Shown: positions 53,641-62,249 of the stretch, one piece after another
Numbering within the stretch: the first letter of the stretch is position 1
Layout: every line of letters begins with the position of its first letter
DNA from: Methanoculleus sp.
Lineage (GTDB): Archaea > Halobacteriota > Methanomicrobia > Methanomicrobiales > Methanoculleaceae
Direction: 5' to 3'
Assembly: GCF_030019085.1 (NCBI RefSeq)
Contig: NZ_JASEFJ010000001.1
Span: forward strand, 62,001 to 126,000
Length of the DNA stretch: 64,000 bases
Translations under genes and position numbers: made by a program
The notes under the pieces: generated by a model
Database searches by the model: none
What the model was told of the DNA's origin: nothing
Seen by the model: only the letters and a program-made list of their open reading frames with translations

Positions 53641-54486
53641 ATGATCGAGTACCTGGTATTTGCAGCAGTCTTCGGGCTTCTTCTGCTGGGGCTTCACCGG
53701 AAAGTCATCGCACGTATACAGACAAGGCCGGGACCCCCCATCTGGCAGGAGATCCTCCACGCGCTGAAGTTCTCGTTCAAGAGTACCTGGGTGCCGAGAA
53801 CTGCAAGCGCTACACTCTATGTAGGGATAGTTCTCATCGGCATTGGGATCTGGAGCGCAGCGTTTTTTGTCGTCTTTGCCGGTGAGAGCATCCTGATCCT
53901 CTTTGCGATCTACATGCTCCACAAGGTGGTGGAGCATGGGTTTGGGCTCTCATCAGGGTCGCCCTACGGAAAGTTCGGTGGTGTTCGGTCAGTCATATCG
54001 GCGGCCTCCGAGATCCCGCTCTTCGTCACGATCGCCGCGATCTACCTCCTCACGGGATCGCTCATCCTGCGCGACATCACCGCCTACCAGGGAGTCCACG
54101 GCCCGCTCCTCTTTATCGCGCCTCCCTTTGCCATTGCTATGTTCCTCGTGATCCTCTCAAAGATGCCCTACGGCCCCTTCTCGATCGTGGAGAGCAAAGA
54201 ACTCGTGAGTGGCTACAAGACGGAGCACTTTGGGGTCTGGCGGGCTGGTCTGGCCGTGACCGAGGGGCTCAAGACGTTCGTGCTCCTCTACGCCTTTGTG
54301 GCGATCTTCATCGGGGCTGTTCCGTTCTGGGCGGCTCTTGTCATCATGACCGTGGTGCTCATATCTCTCTCGTTTGTCTGTGCGATAACCCCGATGCTAT
54401 CGCCGTATGACAGTGTCACCATCCAGGGCCTTATCACCGGGCTGATGCTGGTCTACACAGGATATCTCTGGTGGGTGATCCCATGA
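53641..54486 (+). CDS. ehaJ: Energy-converting hydrogenase A subunit J (EhaJ, NuoH-like)
   Basis: 281 residues with about eight helices. It is homologous to complex I NuoH/subunit 1, seen in RIQTRPGPPIWQEILHALKF and the acid-rich loop ESKELVSGYKTEHFGVWR that borders the quinone or ion path. It links the hydrogenase module to the membrane arm. Confidence 0.88.
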   Translation: MIEYLVFAAVFGLLLLGLHRKVIARIQTRPGPPIWQEILHALKFSFKSTWVPRTASATLYVGIVLIGIGIWSAAFFVVFAGESILILFAIYMLHKVVEHGFGLSSGSPYGKFGGVRSVISAASEIPLFVTIAAIYLLTGSLILRDITAYQGVHGPLLFIAPPFAIAMFLVILSKMPYGPFSIVESKELVSGYKTEHFGVWRAGLAVTEGLKTFVLLYAFVAIFIGAVPFWAALVIMTVVLISLSFVCAITPMLSPYDSVTIQGLITGLMLVYTGYLWWVIP

Positions 54487-54725
54487 TTCGTGAACTGGTG
54501 CTCCTTGGAGGGGTGTTCTACATTGTTATAGCGCTGGTGCAGTGGGTACAGAATCAGACAGTTCAGGTCGAGGCGGCGCTGGTTGCCGGGATCCTGGTAG
54601 TGCTCCCGCTCATCCATTACGCCCGGGACGAGGAGCGACTCAAGAAGATCGAGATGGCCGGACTCTGGCTGGCGATCGCCCTCTTTGTTGGTTACGCCCT
54701 TGCAAAGGCTGGGGGATACCTATGA
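54483..54725 (+). CDS. Energy-converting hydrogenase A small membrane subunit (EhaK or EhaL)
   Basis: 80 residues from the ATG at 54483, overlapping ehaJ by 4 bases. Three helices (LVLLGGVFYIVIALVQWV, VEAALVAGILVVLPLI, MAGLWLAIALFVGYALA). The order fits EhaK, or EhaL if EhaK was lost; only one small gene lies between ehaJ and ehaM. Confidence 0.65.
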   Translation: MIRELVLLGGVFYIVIALVQWVQNQTVQVEAALVAGILVVLPLIHYARDEERLKKIEMAGLWLAIALFVGYALAKAGGYL

Positions 54726-55111
54726 CCGGGCGCTGCCTCTACGAGAAAGACCTCCGGCCGCTGAAGTACAACATCCTGACCAGCACAAAACACGATGCGA
54801 CCGTCAGGGCGATTGCGAACCGACTCGGCGTGAGCGACGCAAAACTGCGTAGACTTCTAATTCAGCGACTCGATATGTCGCTGCTGGAGAACATCGAGAC
54901 CAGGTGGGAGATGGGGCTTCGGTATGCCGATGATGGCGATCCGCTGGCAAAGGAACTCGGGTGTGAACTCTTCAGCCGGTTCATACCTCTTCTGGATCAG
55001 GAGAGAATGAAAGAGATTTACGAAGAGACCAGAGCGCTGGCTCAGGAGATACCTTTTGAAGGGGCAATCGTGAGAGGGAAGGCACTGATCAGAGAGGCGA
55101 TCCTCTCATGA
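54722..55111 (+). CDS. ehaM: Energy-converting hydrogenase A subunit M (EhaM, DUF1959)
   Basis: 129 residues from the ATG at 54722. A soluble helical protein (LKYNILTSTKHDATVRAIANRLG, ETRALAQEIPFEGAIVRGK) matching DUF1959. It is the only Eha protein here without membrane helices or metal motifs; its role is unknown, probably assembly or regulation. It overlaps ehaN by 4 bases. Confidence 0.8.
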   Translation: MTGRCLYEKDLRPLKYNILTSTKHDATVRAIANRLGVSDAKLRRLLIQRLDMSLLENIETRWEMGLRYADDGDPLAKELGCELFSRFIPLLDQERMKEIYEETRALAQEIPFEGAIVRGKALIREAILS

Positions 55112-55563
55112 GCATACTCCAGAGCATCAAGAACGCCGTTCGGTCGAGATCGATCCATGTCAGTTACATCGACGTTGGGTCGTGCAACGGCTGCGATATC
55201 GAGGTGCTGGCCTGCCTTGCTCCGCGCTACGATATCGAGCAGTACGGGATCTACGTTCACAACAACCCCCGTGAGGCTGACGTCCTCCTGGTGATAGGGT
55301 CGGTCACCCCGCAGTGGGAGGACAAACTCCGTAACATCTGGGAGAAGATCCCCGCCCCAAAGGCGGCCATAGCCATCGGGAACTGCCCGATATCGGGGTG
55401 TGTATATGCACGTAAGGGTTCTTTGACAACCCCTCCAGTCAAGAACTATATACCCATAGCCGCAGAGGTTCCGGGCTGCCCGCCAAGACCGACGGAGATA
55501 CTCTCCGCCATACTCTCGGTTGCACCACTGATATTCAAAGATTACGAGGAAAAACAGTCATGA
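55108..55563 (+). CDS. ehaN: Energy-converting hydrogenase A small subunit (EhaN, NuoB-like)
   Basis: 151 residues. The proximal [4Fe-4S] cluster ligands are visible: GSCNGCDIEVLAC, GNCPISGCVY and VPGCPPRP, with the GSVTPQ segment typical of NuoB/hydrogenase small subunits of group 4. It passes electrons from the NiFe site to the ferredoxin-like subunits. Start overlaps ehaM; end overlaps ehaO. Confidence 0.93.
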   Translation: MSILQSIKNAVRSRSIHVSYIDVGSCNGCDIEVLACLAPRYDIEQYGIYVHNNPREADVLLVIGSVTPQWEDKLRNIWEKIPAPKAAIAIGNCPISGCVYARKGSLTTPPVKNYIPIAAEVPGCPPRPTEILSAILSVAPLIFKDYEEKQS

Positions 55564-56648
55564 AGAAGACCGTCGACGTCTCCATTCCGCTCGGGCCGAT
55601 GCACCCCTGCTGGAAAGAACCCGTTCGCCTCAAATGTGAGACGGCAGGCGAGCGGGTGCTCCATACTGAGGTCGAGCTCGGCTACATGAAGAAGGGGATC
55701 GAGCGGATCATGCGCGGCCGTCCCTGGCAGGAGGTTATGTTCCTTGCCGAACGGGTCTGCGGGATCTGCTCGGTCGTTCACAACATGGTCTTCATCGAGG
55801 CGATGGAACTGATAAGCGATATAGCGGTTCCGCCGCGAGCGGCCTACCTCCGGGTGGTTGCAAACGAACTTGATCGGGTTGCAAGTCACATCCTGGCAAA
55901 CTTCTCCTACTGCTACACTATCGAGCACGAGACGCTTGCTATGTACCTCTTAAACACCCGGGAGAGGGTGCTTGACAACCTGGAACGGCTCACAGGGTCA
56001 CGGATCAACACCGCCTACATGATACCTGGCGGCGTCCGGTTCGACCTCCTGCCGGAGGACGCTGCGACGATGCTTGCCGATCTCGCGAAGGTCGAGGAGG
56101 AGTTGAAACGCTACGTCCAGATCTTTGAGAGCGGCCCCCTGATCGGGCTACGGAGCCGGGGGATCGGCTACATGAGCCGCGAGGATGCAATCCGTGCTCA
56201 CACAGTAGGCCCGACTGCACGGGCAAGCGGCGTCGAGGACTGCGACCTGCGCCTCCGTCACCCGACCTACCGGGCGCTGGGGTTCGAGCAGGTTACCCGA
56301 ACCGAAGGCGACAACTTCGCCAGGGTAATGCTCCGGTTCCAGGAGGTCTTCCAGAGCATCGACCTGATCCGAAAATGCGTGGACACCCTCCCTGCAGGCC
56401 ACATCCGGGGCGGCGGACTATGCAGGGCAGGAGAGGTCTCCTACAGCGGCGAGGCGCCCCGGGGCGAGCTGACCTACACCATAAAGACCGACGATTTCGG
56501 CAGGGTGCTCGATATCGCGATACGAACGCCATCGATCATGAATATCGAGGCCTGCGCCCACTACATGGTCGTGAACGCCACCTCCATCGCCGACGTGACC
56601 TCGACGTTTATCAGCAGTGACCCCTGTATCGCCTGCAACGAAAGGTGA
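55560..56648 (+). CDS. ehaO: Energy-converting hydrogenase A large subunit (EhaO, NiFe)
   Basis: 362 residues. Both NiFe ligand motifs are intact: ERVCGICSVVHN near residue 60 and DPCIACNER at the very C-terminus. The protein ends right after the second motif, so there is no C-terminal peptide to remove during maturation. It is the H2-activating subunit, NuoD-like. The retained cysteines mean an active hydrogenase and not a complex I relic. Confidence 0.95.
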   Translation: MKKTVDVSIPLGPMHPCWKEPVRLKCETAGERVLHTEVELGYMKKGIERIMRGRPWQEVMFLAERVCGICSVVHNMVFIEAMELISDIAVPPRAAYLRVVANELDRVASHILANFSYCYTIEHETLAMYLLNTRERVLDNLERLTGSRINTAYMIPGGVRFDLLPEDAATMLADLAKVEEELKRYVQIFESGPLIGLRSRGIGYMSREDAIRAHTVGPTARASGVEDCDLRLRHPTYRALGFEQVTRTEGDNFARVMLRFQEVFQSIDLIRKCVDTLPAGHIRGGGLCRAGEVSYSGEAPRGELTYTIKTDDFGRVLDIAIRTPSIMNIEACAHYMVVNATSIADVTSTFISSDPCIACNER

Positions 56649-56652
56649 AGTG

Positions 56653-57264
56653 ATGCGATCGATCGTCTACTACGTGCGGGAGTTCCTCAGGCCCGAATGG
56701 CTCAAAAAGTTCTTCTTCGTAAAGACCGCGCCGCTCGTGACCCCACCGTACTTCAAGGGCTACCCTACCCTGACGGGGAAGGATTGTACGGGGTGTTTCA
56801 CCTGCATGATGATCTGTCCGGCACCCGACGCGATCGCCGTCCTCCGCAGAAAGGAACAGTGGGAGCCAGAGGTCTACCCTGGCCATTGCATTCGATGCGG
56901 TCTCTGTGTTGAGGCGTGCCCGGAAGGTGTTCTCGCAAGCGGTCGGGTCACGGATCTCGCCAGGCGCGATGCCACGGCGTTCTGGCATTCGTTTCACCTG
57001 GAGGTCGACGAGAGTCTCTGTATGCGCTGCGGGAACTGCTGCGTCTCCTGCCCGATCAACCGGCAGATCGATCCTCAACTCGCCGGGACAGGGACATCCA
57101 CAAGCGACGAGGTTATCATGCGGGTCAGCAGCGGGCGTGTGCGGATCCTCCACGAGGAGAAGTGCACGGGTTGTAAGACCTGCGAGACTCAGTGCCCGAG
57201 CGGCGCGATCCGGGTCGCCCGTATGGTGGAAGGGGTTCAGTTTCTGGACGGGGTGGAGTCATGA
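56653..57264 (+). CDS. Polyferredoxin subunit with four [4Fe-4S] motifs (EhaP/Q-like)
   Basis: 203 residues from the ATG at 56653. An amphipathic N-terminus (REFLRPEWLKKFFFV) resembles NuoI/EchF. The four cluster motifs are CTGCFTCMMICP, CIRCGLCVEACP, CMRCGNCCVSCP and CTGCKTCETQCP. It sits exactly between the hydrogenase and formylmethanofuran dehydrogenase genes, so it could carry electrons from EhaNO to Fwd. It may replace both EhaP/EhaQ and the FwdF/FwdG proteins, none of which is otherwise present here. Confidence 0.8.
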   Translation: MRSIVYYVREFLRPEWLKKFFFVKTAPLVTPPYFKGYPTLTGKDCTGCFTCMMICPAPDAIAVLRRKEQWEPEVYPGHCIRCGLCVEACPEGVLASGRVTDLARRDATAFWHSFHLEVDESLCMRCGNCCVSCPINRQIDPQLAGTGTSTSDEVIMRVSSGRVRILHEEKCTGCKTCETQCPSGAIRVARMVEGVQFLDGVES

Positions 57265-57650
57265 AGTTCCTGATGAACACCGGACGGACGGTCAACCAGG
57301 GCGTAACCGTTGAGAACAAGGGCTCTGTCGAGTACGCGAGGGAGGCCTCGACCTGTTTCATGCACGAGTTCGATATGCTCGAGCTCGGGGTCGATGACGG
57401 CGATCCAGTACTCGTGCGTGGCCCGGTTGGCGAGGTTGTGATGCGTGTGAAGGCGTCTGTTGAGGTTGAGATCGGGACTGTCTTTGTCCCCTACGGGCCT
57501 TACGCGAACCATATCGTGGCTGCAGATACCCATTCCACGGGAATGCCGGACTTCAAGTCGCACGAGGTGGAGATCGAGCCTACCGACGAAGAGCCGAAAC
57601 TGGTTTACGAACTGATGGAAGACCTTGGAGGGCTGGCCTATGAACGTTAA
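57261..57650 (+). CDS. fwdD: Formylmethanofuran dehydrogenase subunit D
   Basis: 129 residues from the ATG at 57261, overlapping the polyferredoxin by 4 bases. It is the molydopterin-dinucleotide-binding beta-barrel domain: MNTGRTVNQGVTVENKG at the start, LELGVDDGDPVLVRGPVGEV, and FVPYGPYANHIVAADTHSTGMP. It completes the active site formed by FwdB. First gene of fwdDBAC. Confidence 0.92.
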   Translation: MKFLMNTGRTVNQGVTVENKGSVEYAREASTCFMHEFDMLELGVDDGDPVLVRGPVGEVVMRVKASVEVEIGTVFVPYGPYANHIVAADTHSTGMPDFKSHEVEIEPTDEEPKLVYELMEDLGGLAYER

Positions 57651-58929
57651 AGACGCGGTCTGCCCGTTCTGTGGCTGTCTCTGCGACGATATCGAGGTTG
57701 AGATTGAGGGTGACCGGCTGGTCGGCGTCACAAACGCCTGTGAACTTGGGGCGACGAAGTTCCTGGGCGGCGAGAGGCTCAAGTCACCCATCCGGCGTGA
57801 AGGAAAGGCCTGGAAGGAGATCTCCTACGACGAGGCCATCCGTTACGCTGCTGACATGCTTCTTGACGCCGAACGCCCACTCCTCTACGGCTGGAGCGGC
57901 ACACACGGCGAGGCACAGTGCGTCGGCGTTCATATGGCTGAACTCGTGCGCGGTGTGATCGACAACACCTCGTCGGTCTGTCACGGTCCATCTGTCCTGG
58001 CCATCCAGGAGGTGGGGCATCCAGGGTGCACGCTCGGGGTCGTGAAGAACCGGGCGGACCTCTTGATCTACTGGGGGTCAAACCCGATCGACGCCCACCC
58101 ACGGCACCTCTCGCGCTACACCTGCTACGCTGAGGGATTCTTCCTTGAAAACGCCTTCCGCGACCGGAAGGTGGTGGTTGTAGATGTCAGGAAGACCCAG
58201 ACCGCAAACATCGCCGACGAGTTCGTCAGGGTCAGGCCCGGCGGGGATTACGCAATCCTCTCGGCGCTACGGACGATCGTCAGGGGTAAGACCGATACCA
58301 TCCCGCGGATGGTCGCCGGCGTCACACGAGATCAGCTGATCCGGGTGGCAGACCTCTGTCTGAACGCGAAGTTCGGGGCGGTCTACTTCGGTCTCGGTCT
58401 CACCATGATCCCGGGGAAGTACAAGAACATACGTAACGCCATCGAACTCGTCACGGAACTGAACCGGCACACGAAGTTTACCATATCGGCGATGCGTGGT
58501 CACTACAATGTCTACGGTTCAAACGAGGTCAACACCTGGATGACAGGCTATCCATTCGCGATCGACTTCTCCCGGGGTATCGCCTTCTACAACCCGGGGG
58601 AGACAACGGCAGTGGACGTCCTGGCCCGCAAAGAGTGTGATGCCGCACTGATCGTTGGGAGCGACCCGGCCGCTCACTTCCCGCGGAGGTGTATCGAGCA
58701 CCTGGCCGAGATTCCGGTCGTCCAGCTCGACCCCTACCCTAATGCCACCACCGCGTTCTGCAAAGTCCAGATCCCGGTGGCGGTGACGGGGGTCGACGCC
58801 GAGGGAACAGCCTACCGGATGGACGGCGTACCGATCCGGACCAGAAAGGTTCTATCGAGCGATTACCTCTCCGATGAGGAGGTCCTATCCCGGATGTATG
58901 CGTTGATGCAGGAGGCACTGAAGCGATGA
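57640..58929 (+). CDS. fwdB: Formylmethanofuran dehydrogenase subunit B (catalytic, W/Mo)
   Basis: 429 residues from the ATG at 57640. The N-terminal cluster motif CPFCGCLCDDIEVE binds a [4Fe-4S] centre. The metal ligand is a cysteine in SSVCHGPSVLAIQEVG, not selenocysteine. The bis-pterin fold continues with VGSDPAAHFPRRCIEHL. It reduces CO2 to formate, which passes through a tunnel to FwdA. Cys-type enzymes are usually the tungsten isoform in methanogens with two sets, but the metal cannot be decided from sequence. Confidence 0.95.
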   Translation: MNVKDAVCPFCGCLCDDIEVEIEGDRLVGVTNACELGATKFLGGERLKSPIRREGKAWKEISYDEAIRYAADMLLDAERPLLYGWSGTHGEAQCVGVHMAELVRGVIDNTSSVCHGPSVLAIQEVGHPGCTLGVVKNRADLLIYWGSNPIDAHPRHLSRYTCYAEGFFLENAFRDRKVVVVDVRKTQTANIADEFVRVRPGGDYAILSALRTIVRGKTDTIPRMVAGVTRDQLIRVADLCLNAKFGAVYFGLGLTMIPGKYKNIRNAIELVTELNRHTKFTISAMRGHYNVYGSNEVNTWMTGYPFAIDFSRGIAFYNPGETTAVDVLARKECDAALIVGSDPAAHFPRRCIEHLAEIPVVQLDPYPNATTAFCKVQIPVAVTGVDAEGTAYRMDGVPIRTRKVLSSDYLSDEEVLSRMYALMQEALKR

Positions 58930-60626
58930 CCGAACTCCTGGTGAAGAACGCCCATGTGATCGACCCTCTCAGCGGGATCAACGGCGAGACGATGGATATC
59001 GCCATCCGCGACGGAAAGATAGTTGAGGAGGTGAGCGCTGCGGCGGAGGTGATCGATGCCCGCGGAATGCTCACGATGCCAGGTGGGATCGACTCGCACA
59101 CCCATATCTGCGGGACGAAGGTGAACTTCGGGCGCTACATGAGCCCGGAGGATATGCGGGCGGGGAGGACGCCCCGACGTGGGCCGATGCACGCCACCTC
59201 AGGCTACAGCGTCCCGACCACCTATGGTAACAGTTACCGCTACAGCGTGATGGGCTACACCACCCTGCTTGAGGGGGCGATGGCGCCGCTTGAGGCCCGG
59301 CACACCCACGAGGAGTTCACCTACACCCCCCTCCAGGACACGATGGCAAACACCCTCTTTGACGGGAACTGGTCGATCATGGAGGCGATCCGGGATGGAG
59401 ACGTGAAGAGGGTTGCCGCAATAATCGCCTGGACGCTCTCGGCGGTGAAGGGGTTCGGAGTAAAGCTCACAAACCCCGGCGGTACCGAGGCCTGGCAGTG
59501 GGGGAAGAACGTATCCTGTATCCGCGACCCGGTGCCGTACTTTGGGGTGACACCGGCAGAGATCATCCGATCGGTCATCGAGGCAAACGAACTCCTTCAC
59601 CTCCCGCACTCTGTTCACCTCCATTGTAACAACCTTGGCACTCCAGGGAACTACACCTGCACACTGGGGTCGCTTGGCCTTGCCCCGGACCTGAACCCGA
59701 GACGCCAGACACTTTACGCCACCCACGTTCAGTTCCACGCCTACGGTGGGTCTGGGTGGAAGGACTTCTCTTCGAAGAGTGAGCCTATAGCAAACCTCGT
59801 CAACATGCGTCCTCAGGTGGTCATAGATATGGGCCAGATCCTCTTTGGCCGGACCACAACGATGACCGCGGATGGCCCAATGGAGTTCAACCTCTACCGC
59901 CTCCATCACGAGAAGTGGAGCAACCACGACGTGGAGTTAGAGACTGGTTCAGGGATCATCCCGGTCATCTACCGGCGTAAGAACCTGGTTAACTCGGTCA
60001 TGTGGGCGATCGGACTTGAACTTGCGCTACTCACGAAGAGTCCCTGGCAGTGCCTGCTCACGACGGATAACCCGAACGGTGCGCCGTTTGTTCGATACCC
60101 CGAGATCATAGGTCTCCTGATGAGCAGGAGGTACCGTGATGCTGAGTTTGCCACAATTCATCCCGATACCGGTTCGCGGGTGCCCCTGCCGGCGATCGAT
60201 CGTGAGATGGACTGGTATGAGATCGCGGTGATGACCCGCGCAGGGCAGGCGCGGGCGCTCGGGATCCAGGATCTCGGGAAAGGCCATCTTGCTCCTGGTG
60301 CGGATGCGGACGTCGCGATCTACCCTATCCGGATCGATGAGGTCGACCCCTCGGCCGATTACCAGAAGGTGATCGATGGTTTTTCCCGGACAGAGTACAC
60401 GATCAAGCGGGGCAGGGTCGTCGCCCGCCGGGGCGAGTGTGTGGTTCACGGGAGCAATTCCACCCTCTGGGTCAGGCCGAAGGTATCTGAGAACTATGAT
60501 ATGGGAAAGGACCCGGAGTTTGTCGAGAAGTTCGATCGGTACTATACCGTCAGGATGAGTAACTATCCGGTTCAGGAACAGTATCTGAACAGGAGTCGAT
60601 GCATCGAGACGGAAACAGAACTATGA
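58926..60626 (+). CDS. fwdA: Formylmethanofuran dehydrogenase subunit A (amidohydrolase)
   Basis: 566 residues. An amidohydrolase fold with a binuclear zinc site: GGIDSHTHICG for the first ligands, FGVKLTNPGG for the likely carboxylated lysine, then HSVHLHCNNLGT. It condenses formate with methanofuran. Overlaps fwdB and fwdC by 4 bases each. Confidence 0.96.
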   Translation: MTELLVKNAHVIDPLSGINGETMDIAIRDGKIVEEVSAAAEVIDARGMLTMPGGIDSHTHICGTKVNFGRYMSPEDMRAGRTPRRGPMHATSGYSVPTTYGNSYRYSVMGYTTLLEGAMAPLEARHTHEEFTYTPLQDTMANTLFDGNWSIMEAIRDGDVKRVAAIIAWTLSAVKGFGVKLTNPGGTEAWQWGKNVSCIRDPVPYFGVTPAEIIRSVIEANELLHLPHSVHLHCNNLGTPGNYTCTLGSLGLAPDLNPRRQTLYATHVQFHAYGGSGWKDFSSKSEPIANLVNMRPQVVIDMGQILFGRTTTMTADGPMEFNLYRLHHEKWSNHDVELETGSGIIPVIYRRKNLVNSVMWAIGLELALLTKSPWQCLLTTDNPNGAPFVRYPEIIGLLMSRRYRDAEFATIHPDTGSRVPLPAIDREMDWYEIAVMTRAGQARALGIQDLGKGHLAPGADADVAIYPIRIDEVDPSADYQKVIDGFSRTEYTIKRGRVVARRGECVVHGSNSTLWVRPKVSENYDMGKDPEFVEKFDRYYTVRMSNYPVQEQYLNRSRCIETETEL

Positions 60627-61393
60627 TGAGAGTCAACCTTACGCTTAAACCGATGGGGAGCTGGTCAATCCCGATCGAGGCGGAGTCGATCATCCCTGCG
60701 AACTTTCTTTCAGGCACCGATCTCACGGTCTGGCGGGGGAACCGCGAGCTCGGTCTTGAGGAGGCTTTCTCGGTCTCGGTGGTGGGGGGTGCTGATCGGG
60801 CGGAGGATGTGGAGATCGTTCTCGCGGGGAAGACCGCCCGGTTGAAGAGGGTCGGCGAGTACATGGACGCAGGGAAGATCACCGTCCTCGGGGATATCGG
60901 GATGCACTGCGGCAACTTCATGACCGGCGGGACGATCGAGATCCAGGGTAACGCCGATGGCTGGCTCGGTCGGGAGATGGGGGGTGGATCAATCATCTGC
61001 CGGGGTAACGCCGCTGATTACTGCGCTTCGGGCTACCGCGGCGGCCGGAAGGGCATGACCGGGGGTCGCGTGGAGGTCTATGGTCGTGTCGGCGATTTCC
61101 TGGCAGAGAACCTTGCTGGTGGGACGGTCATTGTGCACGGCGATGCAGGAGATATGCCCGGCGCCGAGATGCGTGGCGGGACGCTCATCATCCACGGGGA
61201 CTGCACGCGGCCGGCGGCTAACATGAAGGATGGCGCCTGCTACGTCTACGGGACGGCGCGGTGGATGCTCCCGACATTCAGGAACCTCGGCACGGTCAGG
61301 CACGAAGGGCGGACGCTAATCCAGTTTACTGGCGATGTGGCGAACCGCGGGAAAGGAAATCTTTTTGTCGGGAACTACGAATATCTGGACTGA
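60623..61393 (+). CDS. fwdC: Formylmethanofuran dehydrogenase subunit C
   Basis: 256 residues from the ATG at 60623 (ATGA overlap with fwdA). A right-handed beta-helix made of repeated G-x-x-G-x-x-M-x-G-G units: GNFMTGGTIEIQGNADGWLG, GGRKGMTGGRVEVYG and GDMPGAEMRGGTLIIHGD. It resembles the glutamate synthase alpha C-terminal domain and gives structural support in the Fwd complex. Confidence 0.94.
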   Translation: MMRVNLTLKPMGSWSIPIEAESIIPANFLSGTDLTVWRGNRELGLEEAFSVSVVGGADRAEDVEIVLAGKTARLKRVGEYMDAGKITVLGDIGMHCGNFMTGGTIEIQGNADGWLGREMGGGSIICRGNAADYCASGYRGGRKGMTGGRVEVYGRVGDFLAENLAGGTVIVHGDAGDMPGAEMRGGTLIIHGDCTRPAANMKDGACYVYGTARWMLPTFRNLGTVRHEGRTLIQFTGDVANRGKGNLFVGNYEYLD

Positions 61394-61542
61394 TGGTCAG
61401 GCACGAGTGTGGGTTTGATGCTCCGATCCACTGCAAGCGCTGCGGGAGACCGCTGGTCAGTAACGAGCGCCTTGGGCTATACTGCCCGCACTGTGGAAGA
61501 AGAGTGAGCATGATCTGTCCTGGTTGCGGTCGCCTCTGGTGA
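61393..61542 (+). CDS. 49-residue double zinc-ribbon protein ending the Fwd operon
   Basis: The ATG at 61393 overlaps the fwdC stop (TGATG). The protein is nearly all zinc ribbon: CGFDAPIHCKRCGRPLV, then YCPHCGRRVSMICPGCGRLW, with up to eight cysteines in CxxC pairs. No named family known to me. Translational coupling to fwdC suggests a role with the formylmethanofuran dehydrogenase, for example in assembly. The ORF track shows it only with an over-long start inside fwdC. Confidence 0.7.
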   Translation: MVRHECGFDAPIHCKRCGRPLVSNERLGLYCPHCGRRVSMICPGCGRLW

Positions 61543-61550
61543 AGCAGCGG

Positions 61551-61817
61551 TCAGAGACGGTTCTTCACCCATCGGGCGTAATCCGCCCTCAACTTGCAGA
61601 TCTCCTGATCGTTCAGATCCGCCTTCCCCGTCCGGTGGAGGTAAGACTCAAGCTGATCCACAACCTGTTCTGCATCCTGAAAGTCATCCACATCCAGATA
61701 GATCGGCACCCGCTCCACGTTGATAACCTCACCGCAGATGGGGCAGAGCCTCCAGCGCTGGTAGCGGTCCACGTAGTTGAAGGTCTTGCAGCCCGGACAG
61801 CGGATGACAAGGTACAT
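61551..61817 (-). CDS. DUF1922 zinc-ribbon protein
   Basis: 88 residues from the ATG at 61817; the earlier start in the ORF track adds 43 residues that look noncoding. The N-terminal ribbon YLVIRCPGCKTFNYVDRYQR...CPICGEVINV is followed by a helical tail (FQDAEQVVDQLESYLHRTG). DUF1922 is an archaeal family of unknown function. Convergent with the Fwd operon, 8 bases apart. Confidence 0.85.
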   Translation of the reverse strand: MYLVIRCPGCKTFNYVDRYQRWRLCPICGEVINVERVPIYLDVDDFQDAEQVVDQLESYLHRTGKADLNDQEICKLRADYARWVKNRL

Positions 61818-62249
61818 GATCAATGGGTGTGTGCAGGTGGCTGGATTTATAATTATCCATCGTGATTTCGCCGGTGAGACAGGGGTTATGCTATCAAACC
61901 AGTACTGATGAACCTCCCCGGTGTCCGGTGCCAGGGATGGGATCACTTGTTATTTGGGAGACGGGGAGAAACCAACCCCGAAAGAGCCATTTTATTCGCA
62001 CAGACTTCTCACACCGTTTTTGTGGTGCCAATCCTCATGCGCTGCACCCTCGATGAAGATCCCCGGTCGTGATGGCCCAGCGCTCGGGGGTAAACTCACC
62101 TGAGGGAGGGACAGTGTGTTCTCTCCCTGCAGGTGGCGTGCCCGCTCCCTCAAAACCCGGCGTGGAACAAACCCTGGAAACACGTCATTCAGTCGCACGA
62201 GACCGAGCCTTTTTCTGGAAGCAGCGACGATCACTGATCCGTGAATTCG
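61818..62249. other. Noncoding region upstream of cofE with a hairpin
   Basis: No gene supported. CACCTG-A-GGGAGGGA...TCTCCCT-G-CAGGTG (62097-62135) forms a strong two-part stem with a loop of about 10 bases, 115 bases before cofE. It could be a leader structure or the terminator of a lost gene. The short ORFs here (61862, 61921, 62069) have no protein-like features. Confidence 0.5.

Noticed and set aside
59199-59927. 242-residue ORF on the minus strand
   Set aside because: Antisense to fwdA; shadow frame.
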